Both the position numbers and the translations under genes were made by a program. Positions 48,201 to 60,900 of a stretch of DNA of 64,000 nt are shown one piece after another. This DNA comes from Strigamia acuminata (Eukaryota > Arthropoda > Chilopoda > Geophilomorpha > Linotaeniidae): positions 1,987,087-2,051,086 of the forward strand of contig OX442314.1 in NCBI GenBank assembly GCA_949358305.1, given 5' to 3'. How positions within the stretch are numbered: position 1 is the first letter of the stretch; each line of letters starts with the position of its first letter. Below the pieces are notes generated by a model. That model had not been told where the DNA came from. It made no database searches and saw nothing but the letters and a program-made list of their open reading frames with translations.

Positions 48201-48747
48201 GACAGCGCACCGAGAGGATGGCGCGGTGCGCGGCGAAGCTCGTGCCGCGGAACACCAGCTCCACGTCCGTGCAGTACTTCATGTCGTACAGGTCGCTCAG
48301 GTCCTGCTGGAAGGCGGGCGCGGGCGGGCGCGCCGCCTCGGCCTGCGCCACCAGCTCCCGCAGCGCGCCCGCCGCCTCGTACTCCTCGACGAGCGCGTGA
48401 ACCTCGCGAGGGCTCCATTCCGACACCAGGTCGCGGATGGAGCGCACGTGGTCGAACGATTTGCTCGAGCGGCGCCTGCGCATCGCGAGTTTCTTGCGCA
48501 GCGTGGCGAAGCCGGCGATGCGCCGCTTCTTGTTATTGTCTTTGGCGATCGCCGAGAGCTGCTCGGACGTGCCGGACACCGACACGCCGCTCGGCCACTC
48601 GTCTTGGACGTCTTCTTCTTGGTTTTGCCGCTGCTGGGGTTGGCGCTGCTGGTATTGGTGTTGTTGGCGCTGCGTGTATTGGTGTTGTTGTTGGTGTTGT
48701 TGTTGGTGGTGGCCACCGCTCATTAACGACGACGTGTTCGTCCCCAT
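45259..48747 (-). CDS. BTBD7: BTBD7-like BTB/POZ domain protein
   Basis: Four exons (47466-48747, 46784-47068, 45943-46724, 45259-45414). The start MGTNTSS was chosen over the in-frame ATG 30 bp upstream because BTBD7 proteins begin MGxN, a possible N-myristoylation signal. A Gln/His-rich low-complexity stretch follows. Then two BTB domains (DLYDMKYCTDVELVFRGTSF; LDTGEYADAVLVF ... SARSPFFRNLIQRR) and a BACK-like region (EAMEIYQIGRFLELDVLAQG; WSEQPHGSAWVHRQATHFL; SDYLQASELEVLQALLKWGE). The third exon has RMSHIPDTLYMV, as in BTBD7. The last exon keeps the family end motif MPDIAMATASLSQL. BTBD7 regulates epithelial branching and adhesion. Here the protein is shorter than the vertebrate one (about 1130 aa) because most of the Pro-rich C-terminus is missing. 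Confidence 0.92.
45535..45925. repeat. Minisatellite in BTBD7 intron 3
   Basis: Tandem units of about 38 bp containing cccattttagaccaaaaatc and agcttttagctcaaaaatg, within intron 45415-45942. Confidence 0.88.
47190..47445. repeat. Minisatellite in BTBD7 intron 1
   Basis: About fourteen copies of an 18-20-bp unit, aaaacttcaatttttaagc. Confidence 0.9.
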
Positions 48748-50078
48748 CACGTCCCTGACACGTCTCCGGTCCAACAAAGCCGCATCACTGCAGGATCATC
48801 TGGGAAATAGAAAAATAGAAAATAACAAACGGCCGCCATTAGTCGTTTCTATAGTAACGTTTAAAATGGCGGAAAACAAAAGAAATTTGGGATTTTAAGA
48901 GGATTGTGGTATTTTTTTTAAATTTTTTACTTGTTTGTTCAATTTATTTGAGCAAATAGTTCCGTTTTATTTATTTTTCTTTCTTTCGGTTTTTAATTTT
49001 TACGTTTTCGCTTCCACTTGTCGTCGCGATGGGATCGTCGAAAAGGTGGTGCGGATTAAACCGAAAGACAAATCGATCTGCGCGGAATTTATACGAATTT
49101 TCTAATTCGTGCAAACTGACTAAGAAATAATAAAGATTTAAAAATAAATATATCGGAAATTAAAAGTGGAAGAACGAATTAAAAAAATCAAAAAAAAAAA
49201 CACGGATTTCGTCCCAAATAAAAAAATTCCTCCTCCGCCTTTTCCGTTTCGCCCGAACGGCCCGAACTGATAAATCCGCGCGTGTAAAATAGAAAAACGG
49301 GAGAAAAGTGCGCGAAATGGAGCCGAAACAACGCCGGATTCGTCCGACAAATGTTTATTCCGGTCGAGTGGTCGTCGGTTCGCAACAACTAAAACGAGGT
49401 GCATTTAACGGGCTAAAACACAACACGCCTCATCGACCATTTATTGCCCACTTCCTCTTCAATCGACGTCGGGACGCTCCGAATAATACATCAACCCGCT
49501 TTAACGAGCGTGAGCGTCCGAATTGCGAATTAAAAATTAGAAATTGAAAAATTGTGAATTACAAACGGGGATTGATTAATTTGGTTCTTTTAAATTATTA
49601 ATAAATGAATGGGGAAAAAATGTTAGATCGAGAAATGATTGGCATTTCGGTTCGATCGAGGGGTAATGGGTCGGCGAATAAAACAACGGGTGCGTTATAC
49701 GTACCACTTGTCTAGAAAATCCGTCCCAGTCACGATTCAACGACACGAAAATCGACGCGAACCGAGCAAAACAGTTTTCGTCGGGTTTACACCGCCATAT
49801 TGGAAATTTGGAATCAATTTCACGTCACGTGGCAACCCAATGTGGAAGAATATAAAGTGTAAAATTGAACTAAATAATTAAATTCGAGAGTTAATAAATT
49901 AGTTTTTTTATTTTAAAAAAATAATAATTTCTAAATTTTAATTCGCGTTTGCGACGAATAAAGATTAAATAAATAAAAGTTGGTATCTGCGGAGCTGAAT
50001 TTGCGAAGCGGTCGCCATTTTGAGCGGATAGATTTTCGAGTGTTGCGAGTTTGGATTTTTGAGAGAAAAATTACGAAC
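48748..50078. other. Intergenic between BTBD7 and COX8
   Basis: Divergent genes 1.3 kb apart. Small ORFs occur but none resembles a protein. aaaatggcgg near 48865 and gaagcggtcgccattttgag near 50005 are probably at transcription starts. The rest is unremarkable. Confidence 0.5.
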
Positions 50079-50372
50079 ATGTCGGCTTTGCGAGCTGTTG
50101 TGAGCAAAACCAATTCCGCGATGAATCAGATGCTGATTCCGCGACGAACCTACGTGGTGTCGGGGCCTCCGAAAGTGCGAATTCCATTTGCGGTTAGTGT
50201 TAGCGAATATTCGGAACAAATTTTCGGAGTATGAATTATGAATTTGTTGTTGCAGGAAAAAGCTGTTCACGGGATGTTCATCGTGGCGGCAATTATCACC
50301 ACGCCGATGTGGATCATGGCGCATTTGAGGTCGTACAGGAATCGCGACGGCGGTGCCGAGGCCAGCGAATAA
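50079..50372 (+). CDS. COX8: Cytochrome c oxidase subunit 8 (COX8-like)
   Basis: Two exons (50079-50192, 50256-50372) encode 76 aa. An N-terminal basic, amphipathic presequence (MSALRAVVSKTNSAMNQMLI, then PRR) suits mitochondrial import. The mature part has PKVRIPFAEKAVHGMF, a single membrane helix (IVAAIITTPMWIMAHL) and the closing RSYRNRD, matching the COX8 pattern of helix plus W-I-x-x-HL-x-x-Y(K/R). COX8 is a small nuclear-encoded subunit of complex IV in the inner membrane. Size fits the family (about 70 aa). Confidence 0.85.
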
Positions 50373-50994
50373 ACTGAATCCTAATCGGATCGTAACCGAA
50401 GTTTTGTTATGTAAATAGTGACCGTAGCCAATGTTTCGATTTATTTTCCCGTTCAATTCGAGAATGTAGACAAATGTTCGAATAAATTAAAGAAAAAAAA
50501 AAAGTATTTTGTTTGTAGGTAAGATGGCGGCCATTTATCAGTGGGCGATGGTATAAAATGAGTTAATGTAAACAAACAGAAAAATCAAATGAAATTTGTT
50601 ATTATTCCATGGGTCAGACTTCAATAAAGTCTTGAATTTAGTTAAAGCAGATCTTGCTTAGATCTTTGACAGCCCTCGCAGTAAAAATGGGCGAGGATGA
50701 CTTTAGCGGAAGTTGGTTCGTTTCCTGAATACGTTTCCTCAAATCCCGCTGAGGGATTTTTTTCCTAACATGCTGAAAAATCTATCTGATAGTTGAGTGG
50801 TTCCCAAACTGCGAAATATTGCAATATTAGAAAATATTATAAAGATTTGGGTATTAGGTCGCTCCTTGGAGATCTTGCCAACTGCCGTATGACTAAAGCT
50901 GCTATTTTTGCGGACTAAAAACAATAAAATTGAAGGCGGAAAGCCCTTTTGCGGAGTTATTGCAGGCTCATTTTTTGGTGTTAATTATAATTTT

Positions 50995-51130
50995 TTGAAC
51001 CTAAAAATGAATTTTTGGTCCAAAAGATGGATTTTTGGTCAAAAGATGGATTTTCGGCCCAAAAGATGGATTTTTGGTCCAAAAAATGAATTTTTGGTCC
51101 AAAAGATAAAATTTTGGTCCAAAAAATTAT
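50995..51130. repeat. Short minisatellite
   Basis: Units of about 18 bp, gatggatttttggtccaaaa, intergenic. One of the few arrays in the window not inside a recognised intron. Confidence 0.8.
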
Positions 51131-51529
51131 TTTTGCAAGACATCCCAATTGCGGATTTTCCGCAAAATTGCGGTACAACGATCCGATTGCGGAAATTGCG
51201 CACCAAAATTATCCTCAGAATGGAAAATTTTGGTGTCAAAATGCTCCATTTGCCCTATCCACAACCATAAGTATGGAAACATTTTAAACAACATTTATTT
51301 TCCGCATCCAGGTCGACACAACCGTCTTTAAACTAAGTTGACATGTATGCATTGCGCACCTATACTTCACATCAACAGTGTGCATTGTGATCTTGATTGA
51401 AGCACGAGTTGAAATATTTCAACTTCAACGCACGGTCATTTTAATTTTAATATCGGCGCAGGTATCGGTATCGGCCGATATTCAGTTGCCGATTATCGGC
51501 ATTGGCGATACTGTAAAATATCGATATCG

Positions 51530-51665
51530 GTCAAAGTCTATTAAAAAGAGGCACAAATCGCCATTTTTTCCCGGAAAAATTGCGATTTATACATTTATAG
51601 CCAATTTCGGCTTTTTATTGAATAAAAATAATTCCTATGCATTTATGCATTTATCCGGGGCCTTA
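51530..51665. repeat. Dispersed repeat, copy 1
   Basis: Matches 61022-61178: shares gacacaaatcgcc/gcacaaatcgcc, then cccggaaaaat, then tagccaatttcggcttttta and the following ttgaataaaaataattccta. Preceded by an alternating tatcgg tract. Likely a mobile-element fragment, type not determined. Confidence 0.75.
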
Positions 51666-51952
51666 CTCATCGGTGAATTTTGCCCACATTAATGCTACCC
51701 ATCTGGCTTGGCACTTGATCCTGCCTCGAGCGGGTGGTCAGTATTTGGATGGGTCATCTGCTGGGAATTTTTTTGAAATCAATAAAGTCAGTTCAAGTAT
51801 TAATTTTTTTTAAAATCACGTGAATACAAAAAATAGAAGAAAAAAAAAAGACAACACTTAAAATTTTTATATATTTTTTTTGGAAAACTTGGAAATATTC
51901 AAAATATGTCAAAAAATAAGATTTTGTTGTAGTACGTGGAAAGATATTACTA

Positions 51953-54900
51953 TTATATTTTGCCGATACGATGCACCGACCACGAACGAAACAATCGACT
52001 GGATTGGCGTTTCTCTATGGGTTTCCCGTGCGAAAGTTGCAGTTCCAATTTCGCCCCGTTCGACAGAACGAACCAGTCGGTAACTTCTTGAGTTTGAGCC
52101 TCGCAATCGAACAGTTCCTTTAAAACTACCGTCTTGGTCGCGATCGTTTCCTTCTTCTCGGTGCGGATGTCGAAGACCAGAACGGCGCTCTTGGACACGC
52201 CGGACGACGAATCCATCTGGAATTCCGTGTCGAATCTCGGGTTCAGTGACGACGGAACGAGCGCCGACTTACAGATCGTCTTGCCGCTTACGGATCTCGA
52301 ACTTTTCTCAACATTTCTATTTAAAAAATAAAAAATAAATGAAAAATTTTAATTCAATTTGCGAATTCTCACAACGTATGAGTGGCGGTCAGATGTTTGG
52401 ACGCCTTTCACGATTTTGTGGGGATTATTATATCTTTATTACGGTTGTCTAGGCGTTGTGCTTTCACCGTGCTATCGCCTAGGTCAGGGGTCGGCAACCT
52501 TTTGAGACGGAAGAGCCAAAAGTTACAATTTACAAAATTTCCCAGTTTTTAAAGAGCCACTAACATTTTTGTTTCATTATTATGGTACATTATGGTACAT
52601 TATGGTACATCGAAAGAACCGCATGTGGCTCGCGAGCCGCAGGTTGCCGACCCCTGGCCTAGGTCAGGGGTTCTCTAACTCTTTAGCATTGCGACTCATT
52701 TTTAAGACAGGCGATCTTCGGCATAGCGCCCCACATTAAATGTTTTCAAAATGAACTACGACAGATGTTACTATTTTCCCATCCTACAAAATTCATCACT
52801 TTGGGAAATTACAATAGCTATAAACCTCCATTTTTGGGGGTTTTGGTTGGTTTTTGTAGATGTTGAGATTTTTGGATGGTTTTTGTAGATTTTGAGGGGT
52901 TTTTGGATTGTTTATGTAGATTTTAAGGGGTCTTTGGATAGTTTTTGTTGATTTTGAGAGATTTTTGGATGGTTTTTGTAGATTATGAGGGGTTTTTGGA
53001 TTGTTTATGTAGATTTTAAGGGGTCTTTGGATAGTTTTTGTTGATTTTGAGAGATTTTTGGATGGTTTTTGTAGATTTTGAGGGGTTTTTGGATTGTTTA
53101 TGTAGATTTTAAGGGGTCTTTGGATAGTTTTTGTTGATTTTGAGAGATTTTTGGATGGTTTTTGTAGATTTTGAGGGGTTTTTGGATTGTTTATGTAGAT
53201 TTTAAGGGGTCTTTGGATAGTTTTTGTTGATTTTGAGAGATTTTTGGATGGTTTTTGTAGATTTTGAGGGGTTTTTGGATTGTTTATGTAGATTTTAAGG
53301 GGTCTTTGGATAGTTTTTGTTGATTTTGAGAGATTTTTGGATGGTTTTTGTAGATTATGAGGGGTTTTTGGATTGTTTATGTAGATTTTAAGGGGTCTTT
53401 GGATAGTTTTTGTTGATTTTGAGAGATTTTTGGATGGTTTTTGTAGATTTTGAGGGGTTTTTGGATTGTTTATGTAGATTTTAAGGGGTCTTTGGATAGT
53501 TTTTGTTGATTTTGAGAGATTTTTGGATGGTTTTTGTAGTTTTTGAGTGGTTCTTGGATAGTTTTTGTAGATCTTGAGGGGTTTTTGGATACTTTTTGTA
53601 GATATTGAGGGGTTTTTGGATACTTTTTGTTGATTTTGAGAGATTTTTGTTAATTTTGAATGGTTTTTGTAGATTTTGAGAGCTTTTTGGATGGATTTTG
53701 TAAAGATTTTAGAAGATTTTGTAGCTTTTGCTTGTCTGAAGTGTATTGCAACCAATTACAGGCAGTAAGTTGGAATTGGAAACGGCAAAAATTGAAAGAA
53801 AAAAAATAGAAAAAACAATCTAGGAACAAAAATTTTTGGCAACAAAGTGATTAAACACCTTTGCGCCCCACCGAAAATCAGCCCGCACCCCACAGTTTGA
53901 GAAACGCTGCCCTAGGTTGTTCCCAGACCAACTGCTCACTGCAGGATCGGAATAACTTGCCCCGCCATGCATTGCAACACGGCCCAACCGCAGGGACTTG
54001 AGAGCGACCTCGCCTCTTATTGCCATCGGATTGTACTGGCTACTGGGTCAGTTTAGGACATGTCGCTGTCTATATACTGACCGCTTAAAGAATTCTCTGT
54101 TCTGATTGGTTGCAATAGGAACTGTATAATGCTGATCACACATTTTCTACCTGTGCAGTCTAACGCGGCAGTAAATGAGATGCTGAGACGCTTGAAATCC
54201 CAGTCCTTGAACGACGCGACCTTGAAGATTAAAAAAACGCGTTCGGACTTCTTTTTTATCGTCAGGGGAGTGTACGAGTTTGGAAATATCTGGATGGGAA
54301 GTGGCTTGAACGAGTCTAAAACACAGAAAGAACAAAATAAAAGGCTAATGTCGACAAACGTAATCAAAAATGGACAATTTTTACGTGTCAAAATCGTTGC
54401 AGGGTACCGACGCGTCGCGGGTTTCGACCGTGACCCGATCGCGCATCGATTTCGCTTTGGGTTCGTGGACACTGGCCTCCGATCGAAATCGTCGCAGCGG
54501 ATGGGCAAAACCCAATTTCATCTAAAAAAGAAAAATTTCTTAGAATCGGGGTCGGAAAACTCAAAAATGCATCAAATTAAAAATCAAACCTTCTGCTTCA
54601 TGGCCCGAATGCTCGAGTATTCGGGCGTTGACCTCATATTCGATTTCGAGTTGTTTTTCGGATTCACTTCGTCCGGACTCGGCTGATTCCTGACCCTCGT
54701 GTCGTCTACATCGACTCGCGTCGGAAGACGTGAACAAATGTCCTCGACGATGTCCTCCTCCACCTACACGAATTCCAATTATTTTATTTTATTCAAGTTA
54801 AATTAGAATTGCAAAAATTGAATGATTTTGGCCTCAATGAATTTTTTAGGCCTAAGTTTGAATTTTTGGGCCTAAATTTGAACTTTTGGTCGAAATAATT

Positions 54901-57900
54901 GAACTTTTGGGGCTAAATTTGAACTTTTGGGCCTAAATTTGAACTTTTGGTCGAAAAAATTAAATTTTTGGGCCTAAATTTGAATTTTGGGCCTAAATTT
55001 GGATTTTTGGTCGAAAAAATTGAACTTTTGGTCGAAAAAATTGAATTTTTGGGCCTAAATTTGAACTGTTGGGCCTAAATTTGAATTTTTGGTCGAAAAA
55101 ATTGAATTTTTGGTCGACAAAATTGAATTTTTGGTCGAAAAAATTGCATTTTTGGTCAAAACATTGACTATGAAACTTAATTGGGTACAAAAATAAATAG
55201 TAAAAATTACAAATTACAAAATTACAATTTATTGTTATTTTATTTATTTTCTTTCGGTCGAAATTCACCTCAATTCGCGGTAGATCGACGGACTGCGACG
55301 AAATGGATCCGTTGTCGCCGGCGCCGCTAACGCTCAGCGAGATACTGGATGGTTTTCTCGGCGGAATGGGCGACGGAACGGCCAGCGGAAGCTTCCGGTT
55401 GACGGGCACGCTGCTCGTCGGCAATGGCGGCTTGGCGTTGAAATTCATATTCACATTGTTCATGTTCGGCGGAGGACTCATCGGCGATTTTAGCATCTAA
55501 ATGTCACAAAATTCACGAATCAATTGTCGATCATCTTAGTCACAAAAGTCGTTAATACTCAAGTCAAAAAATAAAAAAATAAAAAAATAAAAAAATAATA
55601 AAAACTGATAACTTGAAAAAAATATTTATTTAGTTTGTTAATAAATACAAAATAAAAAATAAAAATATTAGACTTGAAATCGACAAAATAGAATATATAG
55701 AGACAATTCCAACGTATTTCGTTACAGGAGTTAGGATTTTTAGCTGTTTTTCGAATCAAAACGTGCAAATTTACCTGATTACAATCTACAGAACCGCCTT
55801 TCTCATTCTCCTGCAACTGACAACAACAACATAACAAAACAAACGAAAAAACAAGAATAAAATTGTACTTGAGCGGTCAAGATGAATAAATAAATAAATA
55901 AATAATTAAATGGATAAAAATCAATGAATATTTCGCAGCTACAACGGTTCCTCGAAGGAAGAGGAGCGTAAAATCTGCTCTCGGCTCACCTCAAAGTCCT
56001 CGGAAATAACTTTAATCTTAAGCTCGATTTCGCCCGTTTTCGTGTCCTCCAACGTAAACCAATCGGATTTATTCTGCAAATTAATTCGTTTTCAAAAATA
56101 AAAATAAATAAAAATAAATAAAAAAAAAATGAAGAAAAATGAAGAAAAATGAAGAAAAATGAAGAAAAATGAAGAAAAATGAAGAAAAATGAAGAAAAAT
56201 GAAGAAAAATGAAGAAAAATCAATAAAAAGCAAGAAAAATCAAGAAAAATCAAGAAAAATCAAGAAAAATCAAGAAAAATCAAGAAAAATCAAGAAAAAT
56301 CAAGAAAAATCAAAATCGAGAAAAATAAAAATCGAGAAAAATATAAAAATCGAGAAAAATATAAAAATCGAGAAAAATAAAAATCCAAAATTACGTTTGA
56401 CGAGATCTCCCGAATTTCTTTGAGTTTCAAATTCACGCTGCCGAGAAAATCTCTCATTCCTAACGGATCGCGATCCCAAACGATCTGAAACCAACAAAAA
56501 AAAAAGATACCCAAAAATTTCCAACACGAAAATTCAAATCCAAAAAAATACCACGGCCAACGTGTCGTCCGCTTTGGGCAACTGCAGCGTCGCCGTCTCC
56601 TCCCATTTCGGATTCAACGTCTTTTTTTGATAACTCGTCTTGAAGACGCATTCGTTATTGATCTTCACTTCGCAGTAGGGGTCGCTGAACCCGTTCAAAT
56701 CCTTGGCGACCAAATCGCGCGCGCCAATCACCGTCAGTTCCATCAACCCGGCGCCGCTCGAAAGAATGTCGCCGAAATCGAGGTTGGTCATGCCGTCCAC
56801 ATCTTTGCTACTGCTCAAAAACATTTTCTACAAACAACAAAAAATCCATTTTATTATTAAATCCCATTTTGTTTATCCATTCCTCTCATTTACGGCCGAT
56901 TGCATGAACGTCGCGCTTCGATTTTTCGTCTTGGAATTCACGCTCTCCTCTTCGTCGCCCCCGCTGCCCATCGGAGCATTATCTAAACGTAAACAAATAA
57001 TTAATTATTTTTAATTTCATTTCTTTTTCAATATTGTTACGCCTACGGACCGTTCTGGTTAACGGCCGATCCGTAGCGCACTATTTCGATTTATTAGTTG
57101 CTAAATTTCGTCGATAGATGGCGTTGGCAACTAATAAATCCAAATAGCGTGCTATGGATTAGCCGTTAACGTTAATCGGAACGGTCCGTACGCATAACAA
57201 TATTTTGTACCAGATTCCGCCACGGACGCCACGGGACGAAAAATGGCGGAAACGGTGATGGCGCCGAAATGTTTATTTTCTGGAAGATTCGTCGGAACAT
57301 TAAAAGTCAATGGAATTTGTCTCCGCATCACTACGGGCTCGTCCGCGATCATCGCCAAACTTCCGATGCCCAACAAATCGGAATCCACCATTTTGTCCGT
57401 ATCCCAATTGCAAATGGCGAACGAAAGCACCATCTTTGAAAAAAATCATCAAAATCCATCAATTTTTCATCAATTTTTGACCAAATAAAATCTCTCACTT
57501 CTAAGTAATCCGCCACGAGGAATTCGACGTTTGTTTCCCACTTGGGACTGCACGAGTTGCACACGTAGTGGCTCGCTTTCACCTTCTTCCGGTTGCAGAA
57601 AATGATGCAATACGGATTGGGCGAGCCGCGCTTGTCGGGCGCAAGCAGATCCTCGGCGCCGTGAATGCACACGTACATCACGCCCGCCACTTGGCCGTTC
57701 GTTTCGATTTTCAAATCGTCGTTCGACGTGTCAATGGGGATCAGTGGCGTGTACTCCATCCGCAAATTGAGGCTCGGAGAGCTCGTCATCGTTTTACTTT
57801 TCTGCAAAATCGTCTCCACCCTGCAACACAAATATTTCTTCCGATTAAAAATCACAATTTTCGCCACATTTAATTTTAATTATTAGCTGTGTATTGTTTA

Positions 57901-60900
57901 ATTAACGTTTCTGGTATAGTTTTTTCTGCTCTTTCGTTTGGTGTTTAGTTTTTGACGATGCGAGCTTTCATTCTCGAAATATTTGTGTTTTTTAAATCAA
58001 TTTTGCCTACGCCATTTTGAACGATGCGCGCGCATCGTTCAAAATGGCGGCATTTGTGCATTATCAATTTTTATTTTATCGTGTATGTGCAGTTAAAATA
58101 ATAAATATATGTCTCTCGTACGAAAGAAATTACAAGAATAATGTGAATTTCTTCGGGTATTACAATAATAAATAAAAAAATGACAAACTTACACGTGATT
58201 TGTATCCAAACCGTACGCCGACAGCGGTACTTCGAATTGCGCCAACGTGATCGTGCTAATCAGCCGTTTCGTCTTCAATTTAATGGTCAACTAAAAGTAA
58301 AAATTAAAAATAAAAATTCGGTAAATAAATCCAACTAGACGAACCTTGTCCTCAAGTAGATTTTCGACTAAAAACGTCCGGCATTCCTGCCAGCGCATGG
58401 AAGGCGCGAAACGTGACGTCACTTGTTTCTGCTCCCTCAGATGAATGACGCACCAGCGGTCTTCTTCGTTCATTGCGGCTGAAAATAAACGGATAAATTT
58501 CACATTCTAGGGTTAATCGAGGGAAGCCGAACCTGAAATTTTATTTTGTTGGAGTCTGCTTAAAGTTATCGTCATCACTCCTTGAGCTGAAAAAAATTTA
58601 AGATTTTTAAATTTTTAAATGTAAATTTTTCGAATCGTTTGGTTTACCGAGCGAATTGCTCAAGCAATGGCTGGGCACGTAACCGTCGATTGGACAGATA
58701 TTTACGTCCAGCTTGCCCGGGTCGACCAGTGCTGCGAATGCGAATCAATAAATTATCATCACTTTTAATTAAAACGTCAGAGTGAATTAAATTACCTGTC
58801 GTCAACGCGTCCATTACGAGTGAATGGACCCACGTTTTTAATCCTGGAACTTCCATCATTTGAACCGTTTTTAAAATGCGTAAATTAAACCACACTTCGG
58901 GTCTGAAAGAAATTGGAATTTTAATAAAAACTGCAAAAATTTAATTTTTGTATGTAAAGATGCAATTTCACAAGCAAAAGTGCCATTTTACAAGCAAAAG
59001 TGCAATTTTTATGTGCAAAAATGCAATTTTTATATGCAAATTGCAATTTTTATATGCAAATTGCAATTTTTATATGCAAAAATGCAATTATTATGTGCAA
59101 AACTGCAATTATTATGCGCAAAACTGCAATTTTTGTGCAAAAATGCAATTTTATATGAAATATTTTTATATGCAATGATGCAATTTCACGAGCAAAACTG
59201 CAATTTTTATGTGCAAAACTGCAATTATTATATGCAAAACTGCAATTATTATATGCAAAACTGCAATTATTATGTGCAAAACTGCAATTTTTATGTGCAA
59301 AACTGCAATTTTATATGCAAAATGCAATTTTATATGCAAAATGCAATTTTATATGCAAAATGCAATTTTATATGCAAAATGCAATTTTACATGCAAAATG
59401 CAATTTTATATGCAAAATGCAATTTTATATGCAAACTGCAATTTTATATGCAAAAACGCAATTTTATATGCAAAATGCAATTTTATATGCAAAATGCAAA
59501 TTTCATACGCAAACTGCTATTCAATTTGGCAAAAAAAATTTCTAAGAACAAAATTGCATCATAAACTGCAAATTGCATCAATTTTTCATTACTTTTCGAG
59601 AAAAGAAATAGTTGCTTTCGTCACGTGCGGAAAACTAGAATCCATATTCAAGTTGAGAATCAAACTCAATTTCCCATTAATGTTTAATTTCTCTAGGGCG
59701 ATGTCCATATCCATTCCAACTCTTAAAAACCAAAACAAAAAACAAATTAAAAAATCATTTCCATCCATTCGAATGATTCGAATCAAATATAAATTTCTCC
59801 AAAACAACTCCGTACCCTTTTCCACCCAATCGCGAGCAAAGCAACATCCGGAAATCCGGGCACTGCAATCCCACGTCCAATTCCAGATTCAACTGACATT
59901 TCACGGTCCGCGTCAAATCAAACCCGGACTTAGCGAAAACAGTCGAGTAAGTCAGCGGCGTTTTCGCTCCCGAGCTCACGTCGAACGCCTTAACGGAATT
60001 AATAAACGGCGTGCTGTCGCCCAAGCTAAATTCCCGAAGTTCGACGCTCTCTAAACAACAACAAAATCCATTCAAAAAAATCCATTTATCCCCACAAACC
60101 GACAATTCGACAAACAACCGAGAAAAGACGGCTTCGACTCATTCAGCAACGGATCCAACGAATTTTTCACGAGTCGGAAAATGCTCGGAGAACTAAAAAT
60201 CCACCTAAAATTTAAAAAAAAAAATTAAATTAAATTTTATTAATAGACCCCGGATATTTACGCAAAATAAAATTTGTTTTACGCGCATGAAATATGCACC
60301 AAAAATTCAATTTTATGCAAAATAAAAAAATTTATCCGAATGAAATCAGGTGTTAAATAACAACTTAATACCATTTCAAAGTGTTCTTGATGTAAATGAT
60401 TTATAATTAGTAATTAAAATTCATTTATTTCTATTTTTTTATTTGTTTATTTCTTAAAACTTTTTCCAGACACTAATTTAGTGACTTTCCTGGTGTCTGT
60501 TTTTTGCGAAGTCCTTAGTTTACCGAACGCAAGCATACATACACGATACGTTTCTTTAAAAAAAGGCAAAAATTGATACCGTATTACCTCACATTAAGCC
60601 GCATGCCGGTGTAGTGCGAGTTATACCGGCATGCCGATAAACCTAGTTTTTAACGGCATGCCGTAAGTGAGTACAAATTTTTCTAAATGAGAATTCAGCC
60701 AAAACAAACATAAAATCCTTATTTTAGATCTTCAAAATGTAAGAAATTGCCTTAAATTTCTATAAATTTACCCAGATTTTAGTAAAAATCTGCTGAAAAT
60801 AAGGAAAACTTAAATTTTAGTCCCAAAAACCAACATAATTATTCATCCGGGCTCTTTAAAGTAAAAAAAACAAAATGCCCGCTTTTTCACTTATACCGGC

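Larger units (their letters stand above)
50373..51952. other. Intergenic with repeats
   Basis: Contains a short minisatellite (50995-51130) and a dispersed repeat (51440-51665). I see no gene. The convergent 3' ends of COX8 and the SMP/C2 gene flank it. Confidence 0.55.

Noticed and set aside
52796-53755. 319-codon minus-strand ORF with 31-residue repeats
   Set aside because: By-product of the 93-bp repeat inside a hAT MITE located in an intron.
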